Assembly (NCBI GenBank): GCA_036373915.1
Contig: DASUUU010000082.1
Coordinates: forward strand, 1 to 64,000
Length of the DNA stretch: 64,000 nucleotides
Source: JASLBX01 sp036373915
GTDB lineage: Bacteria; Actinomycetota; Actinomycetes; Jiangellales; Jiangellaceae
Direction of reading: 5' to 3'
Position numbers and translations under genes: made by a program. Shown here one piece after another: positions 16,477 to 24,690 of the stretch (position 1 is its first letter; each line of letters starts with the position of its first letter). Under the pieces are notes generated by a model. It had not been told where the DNA came from and made no database searches. It saw only the letters and a program-made list of their open reading frames with translations.

Positions 16477-17625
16477 TTAGTACGAGAAGGGCCACGCTTT
16501 CCAGTAGTTGCGCACTCGAACCCACAGGCCGTACAGACCTCTGGGCTCGAGCACGAGGAACAACACGATCAGCGCACCGAAGAGCATGGTCTGGACGTGG
16601 AACACCGTCAGGAAGCCACTGCCGGGCGCTGTCGAGATGAACGGCACGGAGCCGGCCAGTTCGGACACCAACCGCGGCATCAGGACGACGAACGCGGCTC
16701 CCATGATCGATCCACTGATCGTCGCGATCCCGCCGATCAGGATCACGGCCAGGAACTGGATCGACAGGAACAGATCCCAGTTCGCCGGCGTCATCTGCCC
16801 GATCACGACCACGAGCAGCGCCCCGGCGATCCCGGCGTAGAACGACGAGATCGCAAATGCCAGGGTCTTGGTGCGCTGCAACGGCACGCCCATCACCGCT
16901 GCCGCGATGTCGCGATCTCGGACGGCCGAGAAGGCTCGGCCAAGCTTGGACCTCGCCAGATTGCGAGCCGCCACCGCGAGGACGACGAAGATCAGCAAGC
17001 ATACGAAGTAGAGCATCGCGTCACGCGGCAGGATGTAGCCGAAGGCGTGGTACGTGCCGTGCAAGTCCATGCCGAACAGCACCGGCTCAGCCGGCGAACG
17101 CCCCACCCCCGCGCCGCCGGTGATCGGCCGCGCCTCCTTGAAGACGTGCTCGCCGATGAACACCAGGCCCAACGTGAGGATCGCCAGATACAGCCCACGT
17201 ACCCGAGCGGCCAACGGAGCGACCGCCAAGCCGACCAGCGCCGGGACGATCCCCGCCATCGGCAGCCAGATGGCCATGTCCAAACCGAATCCGAGCACCC
17301 GGTCCGTCTCGGCTCCACCGAGCACGGCCGCCGTGTACGCGCCCAGGCCCATGAAGAACGCGTGCCCCAACGAGACCTGGCCGGCATACCCCGTCACGAG
17401 GTTCAGCCCGATACCGCCGATCGCGTAGATGAACACCGTCATCATCAGGCTCGTCAGGTCGCGGCTCAGCAGGAACGGCAAGGCGAGCACGACGATCATC
17501 AGCACGGCCGTCCACCAGCGTTTCGCCGGCGTGTTGAGGATCGCCTGGTCGGCGGCGTAGCTCGTGTAGAGCAGGGGCCGTCCCCGCACCCGGTCGCGCC
17601 GCTGCAGTATTGCGGTCCCGATCAC
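16477..17625 (-). CDS. livM: Liv-type ABC transporter permease, LivM family (second system)
   Basis: A 382-aa membrane protein with about ten hydrophobic segments, including YAIGGIGLNLVTGYAGQVSLGHAFFMG, the LivM hallmark, and an EAA loop RAFSAVRDRDIAAAVMGV. The start GTG 17625 overlaps the livH stop by four bases (GTGA); the frame is open far upstream but that part is a shadow of livH. About 45 hydrophilic residues precede the first helix. It forms the channel with LivH. The substrate-binding protein gene follows 25 nt downstream. Confidence 0.92.
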   Translation of the reverse strand: MIGTAILQRRDRVRGRPLLYTSYAADQAILNTPAKRWWTAVLMIVVLALPFLLSRDLTSLMMTVFIYAIGGIGLNLVTGYAGQVSLGHAFFMGLGAYTAAVLGGAETDRVLGFGLDMAIWLPMAGIVPALVGLAVAPLAARVRGLYLAILTLGLVFIGEHVFKEARPITGGAGVGRSPAEPVLFGMDLHGTYHAFGYILPRDAMLYFVCLLIFVVLAVAARNLARSKLGRAFSAVRDRDIAAAVMGVPLQRTKTLAFAISSFYAGIAGALLVVVIGQMTPANWDLFLSIQFLAVILIGGIATISGSIMGAAFVVLMPRLVSELAGSVPFISTAPGSGFLTVFHVQTMLFGALIVLFLVLEPRGLYGLWVRVRNYWKAWPFSY

Positions 17626-18521
17626 ACCCGCTCCACTTCTCTGGTTCCGAACAACCCGTAGGGGCGGATCATCAAGACCACGATCATGATCACGTACGGC
17701 ACCGCCACGTCGAAGTTCGCGCCCAGCCAGTCCGCATAACGCGGCTGGTAGGTCCGGGTGAGCGCTTCGGCCACGCCGACGAACAGCCCGGCGATCACGG
17801 CCCCCTTGATCGAGTCGAGGCCGCCGATGATGATCACCGGCAGCGCCTTGAGCGCCACCAGCGCCAGGCTGGCCTCGAACCCACCGGCGACGGTGCCGAT
17901 AAGGGCGCCGGCGAGCGCTGCCAGTGCACCGGAGATCGCCCACGCGAGCCCGAACATCCGACCCACGTTCACGCCCTGAGCGAGCGCGACCTCCTGGTCC
18001 AGCGACGTCGCCCGCATGGCCAGCCCGAGCCGCGACCGGGCGAGGAACAGTCCCACCACCGCAATAGCGGTGAGCGAGATCACTATCTTCGCCAGATCGA
18101 TCTGGGCGACCGTGACGCCGAGCAGGTCGACCGGCTCGAGACCCCAGGGATCGCGGATGGCGCGGACGCGAGAACCGATGAGCCGGTGCGCCACCACGTA
18201 CAGGGTGATGAACACGCCGACGGTGACCATGGCAGCGGCGAACGGCGGACGCCCGACCATCGGCCGCAACGCAATCCGCTCCGTCGCCAGTCCGATAGCC
18301 GCCATGACCAGCATCGCGGCCACGACTGCGACCGCGAACGGCAGGCCGGCGGAGCTGATGAAAACCGAGGTGAAGTAGGCACCGAGGATCATCAGCGCCG
18401 GCTGCGCGAAATTGACCACGCTGGTCGCCCGGTAAATGATCACGAAGCCGACCGCGAGCAGGGCATACGTGCTTCCGATACCGAGCCCGCGGACCAACCC
18501 GGAGGAGATCAGCTCTGCCAC
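17622..18521 (-). CDS. livH: Liv-type ABC transporter permease, LivH family (second system)
   Basis: The product is 299 aa with eight or nine membrane segments. It has the family opening GLVRGLGIGSTYALLAVGFVIIYRA, with VVNFAQPALMILGAYF where classical LivH reads INFAHG, and an EAA loop ALAMRATSLDQEVALAQGV-like near residue 180. Its start lies inside the end of the acyl-CoA ligase gene (13-base overlap) and its stop overlaps livM, so expression is tightly coupled. Confidence 0.92.
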   Translation of the reverse strand: MAELISSGLVRGLGIGSTYALLAVGFVIIYRATSVVNFAQPALMILGAYFTSVFISSAGLPFAVAVVAAMLVMAAIGLATERIALRPMVGRPPFAAAMVTVGVFITLYVVAHRLIGSRVRAIRDPWGLEPVDLLGVTVAQIDLAKIVISLTAIAVVGLFLARSRLGLAMRATSLDQEVALAQGVNVGRMFGLAWAISGALAALAGALIGTVAGGFEASLALVALKALPVIIIGGLDSIKGAVIAGLFVGVAEALTRTYQPRYADWLGANFDVAVPYVIMIVVLMIRPYGLFGTREVERV

Positions 18522-20413
18522 GTGTGGACCTCCGTCAGATCGCCACCCGCGAACTCGGTGCGGTTGCCGTACATGTCCTCGATCAAGTCGGCGAACCTCT
18601 CGTGCAGCGTCGCCCGCTTCACCTTCTGCGTTGCGGTGAGCTCCCCATCGTCGTGGTCCAGTTCCTTGGGAATCATGCGGAACTTGCGGACGTTCTCCGC
18701 CCGCGCGAAGTTCTCGTTGACCTCTTTGATGATCTTCTGGACGAGCTTGAGAACCGGTTCCTTCTCACTGAGGTCGCGGTAGGTCGTGTACGGGATGCGC
18801 TTGCGCTGCGCCCAGTTGCCCACGGTGTCGAGTTCGATGCCGATGAGTGCGGTCAGATACGGCCGACGATCGCCGATGACCACCGCTTCCTTGATGAACG
18901 GCGAGGTCTTCAGCGCGTTCTCGATCTCCGATGGCGCGATGTTCTTGCCGCCGGCGGTGATGATGACGTCCTTTATCCGGTCCACGATCTTGACATGGGT
19001 GCCGTCGACCCATTCCCCGACGTCGCCGCTGTGGAGCCACCCGTCGGCGTCCAGCGCTTCGGCGGTCTTGTCTGGCTTGTTCCAGTAGCCGACGAAGTTC
19101 GCCGGGTGCCGGGTGAGGATCTCCTTGGTACCTTCGGCAAGGCGCAACTCGGTGCCGATGTGCGGTTCACCGACCGTCCCGAGCTTGACCCGGCCCTGCC
19201 GGTTACTGGTCGCCACCGCCGAGTTCTCGGTCATGCCGTACGCCTCGCGGATCACCACACCGAGCCCGAAGAAGAACTTCAGCACTTCTGGTGCGATCGG
19301 CGCGGCACCGGATCCGGCGGCCCGCACCTTGCGCAGGCCGATCCGGTCGCGCAGGGCGCGGAACAGCAGCGGGTACCCGATGAGATACATCAATCGGGTC
19401 TTGGCCGTGTGATTGCCCTCATTCCGGACCAGCTCATCGCCGATCCTGGTGGCCAGGCCCATCGCCGTCCGGTAAGCCAGCCGCTTCAGCGGGGTGGCGG
19501 CGCTCATCTTTATCTGCACGCCGGCATGGATCTTCTCCCAGATCCGCGGCACGGCGAAGAACAGCGTCGGCTGCACCTCGCGGAGGTTCGCCTGAACGGT
19601 GTCGATCGACTCGGCGAAGTGGACCGTCGTACCGGCCGCGGCGTTGACCCAGATGGTCGCGGCTCGCTCCACGACATGGCACAGCGGCAGGTAAGAGAGG
19701 GTTACGTCGCTCTCGTTGGGTGGCGGATCATAGAGCCCGCCGCCGACGACGAGCACGTCCGCGGCGAACGAGATGTTCCGGATGGTGAGCATCGCGCCTT
19801 TGGGCGGCCCGGTCGTGCCCGAGGTGTAGATGAGCGTCGCCACGTCGTCCGGTGTCGCGGCCTTGGCAGCGTCTTCGATCAGGCTCGGGTGCGCGGCCGC
19901 ATGCTCACGGCCCCGCTTGATGAAGTCCGTCCAGTGGATCAGTTTCGGGTTGTCGTACTCGCGGACGCCGCGCGGCTCGATGTAGACGATCCACTCCAGG
20001 TCAGGGCACCGCTCCTCGACGGCAAGGGCCTTGTCGACCTGCTCCTGATCCTCGGCGATGAGCACCCGAGACCCCGAGTCGCGCAGGATGTACTCGACCT
20101 CGGCCGGCGGGTTCGTGGAGTAGAGGCCCACGCTCATCGCCCGGATCGCGACTGCACCCACGTCGGCGTACAGCCACTCCGGGCGGTTCTCGGAGTGGAT
20201 CGCCACCCGATCGCCCGGCTCGACACCGAGAGCCGACAGGCCGTGCGCCACCAGACGCACGTTCTCCCAGTACTGGCCCCAGGTGATGTTCTGCCAGATG
20301 CCGAAGCGCTTCTCGCGCATGCATGCCCGATCCGGATCGCGCTCGGCTCGCTCCCGGATCCGGTCAGGAATGCTCCGCCAGACAGTCGTGGTGGCCGGTT
20401 CGGTAGTCGTCAT
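18509..20413 (-). CDS. Long-chain acyl-CoA ligase (AMP-forming) within the Liv operon
   Basis: The 634-aa protein belongs to the ANL superfamily. The AMP-binding P-loop is LIYTSGTTGPPKG, motif A5 YGMTEN, and the hinge and C-terminal domain carry DGWLHSGDVGEW and the catalytic-Lys region near the end, in the FadD15/long-chain layout. It would activate an imported carboxylic acid to its CoA thioester, trapping it in the cytoplasm. Its start is overlapped by the livG stop (four bases) and its end overlaps livH, so it is translated as part of the transporter operon. This supports a transport-coupled activation model for a fatty, steroid or aromatic acid; the exact acid is unknown. Confidence 0.93.
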   Translation of the reverse strand: MTTTEPATTTVWRSIPDRIRERAERDPDRACMREKRFGIWQNITWGQYWENVRLVAHGLSALGVEPGDRVAIHSENRPEWLYADVGAVAIRAMSVGLYSTNPPAEVEYILRDSGSRVLIAEDQEQVDKALAVEERCPDLEWIVYIEPRGVREYDNPKLIHWTDFIKRGREHAAAHPSLIEDAAKAATPDDVATLIYTSGTTGPPKGAMLTIRNISFAADVLVVGGGLYDPPPNESDVTLSYLPLCHVVERAATIWVNAAAGTTVHFAESIDTVQANLREVQPTLFFAVPRIWEKIHAGVQIKMSAATPLKRLAYRTAMGLATRIGDELVRNEGNHTAKTRLMYLIGYPLLFRALRDRIGLRKVRAAGSGAAPIAPEVLKFFFGLGVVIREAYGMTENSAVATSNRQGRVKLGTVGEPHIGTELRLAEGTKEILTRHPANFVGYWNKPDKTAEALDADGWLHSGDVGEWVDGTHVKIVDRIKDVIITAGGKNIAPSEIENALKTSPFIKEAVVIGDRRPYLTALIGIELDTVGNWAQRKRIPYTTYRDLSEKEPVLKLVQKIIKEVNENFARAENVRKFRMIPKELDHDDGELTATQKVKRATLHERFADLIEDMYGNRTEFAGGDLTEVHTWQS

Positions 20414-21180
20414 GACGCCTCACCCAGGTATGCCTTGATCACCGCGGGGTCGTGCTGGACTTCCGCCGGAGAACCCAGGGCGATCCGCTGCCCGAAATCG
20501 AGCACCAGCACCTGGTCAGCGATGTCCATGACCAGCCCCATGTCATGCTCCACCATGATCACGGTGACTCCCAGCTCTGCCCGAATATCGAGGATGAACC
20601 GCGCCATATCCTCAGTCTCCTCGACGTTCATGCCCGCCACAGGCTCGTCGAGCAGCAGCAGGGTCGGCGACATGGCCAACGCCCGGCCGAGTTCCACCCG
20701 CTTCTTCAGTCCGTACGGGAGCATGCCGACCAGGCTGCTCCGGATCGCCTCGATTTCAAGGAAGTCGATGATGTCCTCGACAAGCCGGCGGTTCTCGATC
20801 TCGGCTCGGCGCGCGCGCCCTGCGTAGACCATGCCCGCGAGGGTGCCGTACGCGAGGTGTTGGTGCCGGCCGAGCATGAGGTTTTCCAGCACCGTCAGGT
20901 TGTCGAACAACTCGATGTTCTGGAACATCCGGGCCACGCCAAGTTTGGCAACCTGATCAGGTCGGCGGCCGCGCAGGTCCACGCCATCGAAGGTGATCGC
21001 GCCTTCCTGTGGCCGGTACACGCCGGACAGGCAGTTGAAGATCGATGTCTTGCCGGCACCGTTCGGGCCGATGATGGCGAACAGTTCACCCTGGTTCACG
21101 GCGAAAGAGACGCCGTCGATAGCCGTCATCCCGCCGAAGCGCAGGGTCAGGTCACGGACCTGGAGGATCGGTTCGCTCAC
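20410..21180 (-). CDS. livG: Liv-type ABC transporter ATP-binding protein, LivG family
   Basis: The protein has 256 aa. Walker A is GPNGAGKTSIFN, the signature LPYGLKKRVELGRAL (the LivG-type variant of LSGGQ), Walker B LLLLDEPVAGMN and the switch His in MVEHDMGLVM. GTG 21180 is chosen because it gives a GTGA overlap with livF; GTG 21189 is also in frame. The stop overlaps the acyl-CoA ligase start. It energises the second importer together with LivF. Confidence 0.93.
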   Translation of the reverse strand: MSEPILQVRDLTLRFGGMTAIDGVSFAVNQGELFAIIGPNGAGKTSIFNCLSGVYRPQEGAITFDGVDLRGRRPDQVAKLGVARMFQNIELFDNLTVLENLMLGRHQHLAYGTLAGMVYAGRARRAEIENRRLVEDIIDFLEIEAIRSSLVGMLPYGLKKRVELGRALAMSPTLLLLDEPVAGMNVEETEDMARFILDIRAELGVTVIMVEHDMGLVMDIADQVLVLDFGQRIALGSPAEVQHDPAVIKAYLGEAS

Positions 21181-21980
21181 GCCAGCCACCGCTTCCTCCG
21201 TTTGTAGTGCTTGACGTCGCGGAACGAGGCATCGCTTTCGTCGGCCAACCCAAGGTAGAACTCGCGGATGTCCTCGTCCTCGCGCAGAGCCGCCGCGGGC
21301 TTGTCCATCACGATCTTGCCGGTCTCGAGCACATACCCGTGGGAGGCTATGGACAGGGCCATGGCCGCATTCTGCTCGACCAGCAGCACGGACGTGCCCT
21401 GCTCGTTGATCTCCTTGATCAGATCCCTGATCTGCTGTACCAGCAGCGGCGCCAGGCCGAGGCTTGGCTCATCCAGCAGCAGGTACCGCGGCCGCGCCAT
21501 CAGCGCGCGGGCGATGGCCAGCATCTGCTGCTCACCACCAGAGAGGTAGCCGGCGGTCTGGGACCTCCTGTCGGCCAGCACGGGGAACAGGCTGAATACC
21601 CGATCGAGATCCTTTTCGATAGTGGCCCGGCCCACGGTGTGAGCCCCAACCCGCAGGTTCTCGTCGACGGTGAACTCGGCGAAGATCCTCCGCCCTTCCA
21701 TCACCTGACCGATGCCACCGGCGACGATCGCCGGCGCATCGAGTTGGTGGATCGGCTTGCCGTCCAGGGTGACGCTGCCCTTGGTGATCGAGCCACGATG
21801 AACGTCCAGCAAGCCGGTGATCGCCCGCAACACGGTCGTCTTGCCCGCCCCGTTGGCACCCAGCAGCGCGACGATGGAACCTTCGGGAACCTTGAGCGTG
21901 ACACCCTTGAGGACGAGGATGACGTCCTCGTAGACAACCTCTAGGTTCTCGACAGCGAGCACCCGCACCTCCGTCACCAC
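21177..21980 (-). CDS. livF: Liv-type ABC transporter ATP-binding protein, LivF family (second system)
   Basis: The protein has 267 aa. Walker A is GANGAGKTTVLRAI, the signature LSGGEQQMLAIARAL and Walker B YLLLDEPSLGLAP. Its C-terminal tail (SFRDVKHYKRRKRWLA) is about 25 residues longer than in the first system and strongly basic. It is the first gene of the six-gene minus-strand operon; the promoter should lie in the 578-nt region upstream. GTG 21980 is the start, preceded by another possible short extension but no clear ribosome site. Confidence 0.92.
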   Translation of the reverse strand: MVTEVRVLAVENLEVVYEDVILVLKGVTLKVPEGSIVALLGANGAGKTTVLRAITGLLDVHRGSITKGSVTLDGKPIHQLDAPAIVAGGIGQVMEGRRIFAEFTVDENLRVGAHTVGRATIEKDLDRVFSLFPVLADRRSQTAGYLSGGEQQMLAIARALMARPRYLLLDEPSLGLAPLLVQQIRDLIKEINEQGTSVLLVEQNAAMALSIASHGYVLETGKIVMDKPAAALREDEDIREFYLGLADESDASFRDVKHYKRRKRWLA

Positions 21981-22558
21981 GTCGTTGCCGGTGCCTTTCG
22001 CCCGGGTTACGTGGCCTTGGTTGCGAGTTTCCTACCGCTGCTAGTTTCCGGTGTCAACTATTCTTGCCCAACCGTTGCAGAACGCCTACCGTGCCCGAGA
22101 CCAGATTTCGCGGCCAGCCCGCGCGACAAGCCCCCTGCGACCAGCCCTCCGCGAGCAGCTGCGGCGACCGGCTGCGGCGACCGGCACGATGCACACTGCC
22201 GGTTGCCGTGTTATGTCAACTTCCGCGCGGCATGCCAGTCTCAGATCTGGGCCATTCCAGCGAGAGCCAAACCCGCCCGCTCAGGAATGGGACGGCACGA
22301 TCGCGATGGAAAGGCCCACCCCGCCCGGTCAGGAATGGCGCCGACCTCGCCCGGTCAAGAATGGCGCCGAAGTCAAGGGCCGCTACCGCGGCGGCGTACA
22401 CCTCACGTCCATCGCTGTGTGTCCGCGCAGCTCGGCATGCCATGCATCGGTATGCCATGCGGGGGTGATGTCCACACCCAGGGTGGAGTGGATCCGTTAT
22501 CCACAGCACGAACGGCCGCGGTGGCAGGGAGCCGGCCTGAAGCGACACCCTGTGAGCC
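21981..22558. other. 578-nt intergenic region with short direct repeats
   Basis: No convincing gene. It must hold the promoter of the minus-strand Liv operon and that of the plus-strand XRE gene. Visible structure: GCTGCGGCGACCG twice in tandem near 22158-22184; an 18-nt motif, CCGCCCGSTCARGAATGG, three times (22273-22290, 22321-22338, 22347-22364); ATGCCATGC twice near 22439-22460; and two DnaA-box-like nonamers, ATGTCCACA (22468-22476) and TTATCCACA (22497-22505). Confidence 0.6.
22497..22505 (+). promoter_or_regulatory. TTATCCACA box upstream of the XRE gene
   Basis: A perfect TTATCCACA nonamer with 53 nt between it and the ATG of the XRE gene. The same nonamer sits at exactly the same distance before the HTH-GNAT gene at 35414. 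It may be a DnaA box, a promoter part or an operator of this regulator class. Confidence 0.45.
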
Positions 22559-23353
22559 ATGGACGTCGCCGCTCTGATTCGTGAGGCACGACGCGAAGCC
22601 GGGCTCTCGCAGCAAGGGCTCGCCGATGGTGCCGGCATCGGGCAATCGGCGGTTTCTCGCTACGAACGAGGCGTGCAACTGCCGTCGATATCTACGCTGA
22701 GGGCACTTCTGGCCGTGGCGGGCAAGCAGCTGAAGGTCGAGCTTGAACCGCTCGATGCGGACGTCAAGCGGGCGATCGACGAGATCAGCGACCAACCCAT
22801 CGACGAACGCGAAGCAGTTCGGATGTGCCTGCTGATCGATAATCTGGCCGCCGTCGCGCACCGGGTCGAGGGCCTGTCTGCGGCCGCTGTGCTCGGTGCT
22901 CCTGTCCCGGCACCGACTCTCGAACTTGCCCTAGCAGATCAGGCCGAGACGTTCACGTGGTTGGCCAGCTTGCTCGACTCGTGGAGTATCCGGGTGCACG
23001 TGCCGGATTGGCCGGCTCCGCGTGTCGTGCACCTCCCGGCAGAGCAGCTGCGAGAGCTGCTGGCCTCGGAGTGTCCCGAAGGAGTCTTCGACCTGGTGGT
23101 GATCTACCAGACCGCTCGGGTCCGACTTCGACCTCCGGACGAAGTGGCCGAGCACGTGCCCGTCGTCACAAGCGGCGGCACGATCTGCGTCCAGCCGCTG
23201 CACCAGATCGAAGCTACGGATCCGCAGACTGCACGGGTGCTTGCAGTAATGCGAGGAGACCGGCCCGGGGCTGATGCCGCCGCTCCCGGCACGGCGATCG
23301 CCCGGCCGCGACGTCCACAGCGGTATTACCCGCTCGAAGACCGCTGGTACTGA
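22559..23353 (+). CDS. XRE-family HTH protein with an uncharacterised C-terminal domain
   Basis: The product is 264 aa. Residues 5-60 are a clear lambda-repressor-type HTH (REARREAGLSQQGLADGAGI, then QSAVSRYERGVQLPSISTL), followed by a short beta-like segment (LKVELEPL). Residues about 70-240 do not match a family I can name: a helical stretch around LLIDNLAAVAHRVEG, then ALADQAETFTWLASLLDSW and a mixed alpha/beta part ending HVPVVTSGGTICVQPLHQIE. The tail is basic and aromatic (RPQRYYPLEDRWY). The design resembles actinobacterial HTH proteins with a nucleotidyltransferase-like partner domain, but no GSxxxxxD motif is visible. It converges with the HAD gene (4-nt gap). Confidence 0.85.
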   Translation: MDVAALIREARREAGLSQQGLADGAGIGQSAVSRYERGVQLPSISTLRALLAVAGKQLKVELEPLDADVKRAIDEISDQPIDEREAVRMCLLIDNLAAVAHRVEGLSAAAVLGAPVPAPTLELALADQAETFTWLASLLDSWSIRVHVPDWPAPRVVHLPAEQLRELLASECPEGVFDLVVIYQTARVRLRPPDEVAEHVPVVTSGGTICVQPLHQIEATDPQTARVLAVMRGDRPGADAAAPGTAIARPRRPQRYYPLEDRWY

Positions 23354-23357
23354 GTAC

Positions 23358-24014
23358 TTAGCCGGCGGCCAGCTCTCGCAACGAGTCGACGACATGGTGC
23401 GCGCCTGCCTTGCGTAGCAGTGCGCGGTCCATGGTCGCGGTGATTCCGACCACCCGGCCGACACCGGCGGCCACGGCCGATGCCACGCCGGCGACCGAAT
23501 CTTCTACGGCGGTCACTCCTGCCGGTCGGACGTGCAACGCCCGGCAGGCCGCCTCGTACGGCGCGGGATGCGGCTTGCCGTGGGCGACGTCCTCCCATGT
23601 CACCAGCGCCGAGAAGCACTGCCGCACGCCAAGGACCTCCTCGACGGCGTACTCGGCCCATACCCGCGTGGCTGATGTCACGAGCGCGAGCGGAATCCCG
23701 CGGGCATGCCAGTTCTGGATCAGCTCGGCCGCGCCCTCGACCGGCAACGGGCTGGCACCGGACTCGGCGAGGTAGCCGATGACCTCGGCGACAAGAGCAT
23801 CCGGATCCTCGTCGGCCCACGGTCCCGGTGTGGACGCGAAGACATCGCTCCCCCGCCGGCCGACGAACAGCGAGTACGTGTCGGGGGTCAGGTCCCAACC
23901 TCGACTGTCGAACAGGGTTCTGAACGCCGCGCGGTGCAGCGGCTCGCTGTCCAGCAACGTGCCGTCGAGGTCGAGCAGCACCCCGTCCAGGTGCCTGCGG
24001 CCTAGCGGTCCCAT
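23358..24014 (-). CDS. HAD-superfamily sugar-phosphate phosphatase or phosphomutase
   Basis: The protein has 218 aa. Motif I is DLDGTLLDSEP (nucleophile Asp and acid/base Asp), motif II VTSATRVWAEY, motif III GKPHPAPYEAA and motif IV VEDSVAGVASA. The cap between motifs I and II is of the beta-phosphoglucomutase/sugar-phosphatase C1 type. Its start overlaps the EIIA stop by 13 bases, placing it as the last gene of the PTS operon, so it probably acts on a hexose or amino-sugar phosphate, perhaps to relieve sugar-phosphate stress. The substrate is inferred from context only. Confidence 0.9.
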   Translation of the reverse strand: MGPLGRRHLDGVLLDLDGTLLDSEPLHRAAFRTLFDSRGWDLTPDTYSLFVGRRGSDVFASTPGPWADEDPDALVAEVIGYLAESGASPLPVEGAAELIQNWHARGIPLALVTSATRVWAEYAVEEVLGVRQCFSALVTWEDVAHGKPHPAPYEAACRALHVRPAGVTAVEDSVAGVASAVAAGVGRVVGITATMDRALLRKAGAHHVVDSLRELAAG

Positions 24015-24460
24015 ACGAAGATCTGGCTACCCGTGGCGACATCACCTGACTCGGTCAGGCTATCCAGATCGGCCGGCGTGGCGTCCAGGGCGACGACGGG
24101 ACAGATCGCCGACCGCCCGCCACGCTCGATCTCGGCCGGGTCCCACGCCACGACGGGATCACCGGCCGCGACGTCGGCATTCTCCTCCACCAGCAACTCG
24201 AAGCCGGCACCGGCAAGCTGTACGGTGTCGATCCCGAGGTGAACCAGCACTCCGGCCCCGCTGGCGGACTGCACCACGTAGGCGTGCGGGTGGAGTTTGA
24301 CCACGGTCCCTTCAACAGGCGAGACCGCGACACTGCGACCGTCTCGGGACGGGTCGATCGCCATGCCAGGTCCGACCAGTGCGGCCGAGAACACCGGGTC
24401 CGGCACCTCGGACAACGGCATCGCCCGCCCGGCGACCGGGGCGACGACGGACAGGCTCAC
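24002..24460 (-). CDS. PTS EIIA component, glucose family (Crr-like)
   Basis: The protein has 152 aa, the size of a free EIIA-Glc. The phosphorylated His is in VLVHLGIDTVQLAG, and the family start VVAPVAGRAMPLSEVPDPVFS and the region GDPVVAWD are present. It takes phosphate from HPr (gene at 33979) and passes it to EIIB. GTG 24460 is chosen because it overlaps the EIIB stop by four bases (GTGA); longer starts would run into EIIB. Single-domain EIIA with separate EIIB and EIIC is the arrangement seen in Streptomyces GlcNAc systems. Confidence 0.92.
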   Translation of the reverse strand: MSLSVVAPVAGRAMPLSEVPDPVFSAALVGPGMAIDPSRDGRSVAVSPVEGTVVKLHPHAYVVQSASGAGVLVHLGIDTVQLAGAGFELLVEENADVAAGDPVVAWDPAEIERGGRSAICPVVALDATPADLDSLTESGDVATGSQIFVWDR

Positions 24461-24690
24461 ATCAAGTCCTCGATGTCCGAGGCGATGGTGTCGGCCTGAG
24501 GCCCCACGACGACCTGGATCGCGGTGCCGGCCTTGAGGACGCCGTGTGCGCCGGCCGCCCTGAGACCGGCCTCGTCGACTAGAGACGGATCCTCGACCTC
24601 CGCCCGTAGCCGGGTGATGCACGGCTCGATCTCGACTATGTTGTCGGCCCCGCCAAGGGCTGCGAGGATCTGCTCGGCGGCGTTGCTCAT
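24457..24690 (-). CDS. PTS EIIB component, glucose/GlcNAc family
   Basis: A free EIIB of 77 aa. The phosphorylated Cys lies in IEPCITRLR (Cys24), the diagnostic motif of the glucose family, followed by VLKAGTAIQVVVGPQAD. ATG 24690 has an excellent ribosome site (GGAGGAA). It overlaps both neighbours by four bases (SIS gene upstream, EIIA downstream). It would transfer phosphate from EIIA to the sugar carried by the EIIC at 27661, which lacks its own EIIB domain. Confidence 0.95.
   Translation of the reverse strand: MSNAAEQILAALGGADNIVEIEPCITRLRAEVEDPSLVDEAGLRAAGAHGVLKAGTAIQVVVGPQADTIASDIEDLM

Noticed and set aside
22468..22505. Replication origin from DnaA-box-like nonamers
   Set aside because: Two boxes only, no AT-rich unwinding region and no dnaA/dnaN/recF neighbourhood.
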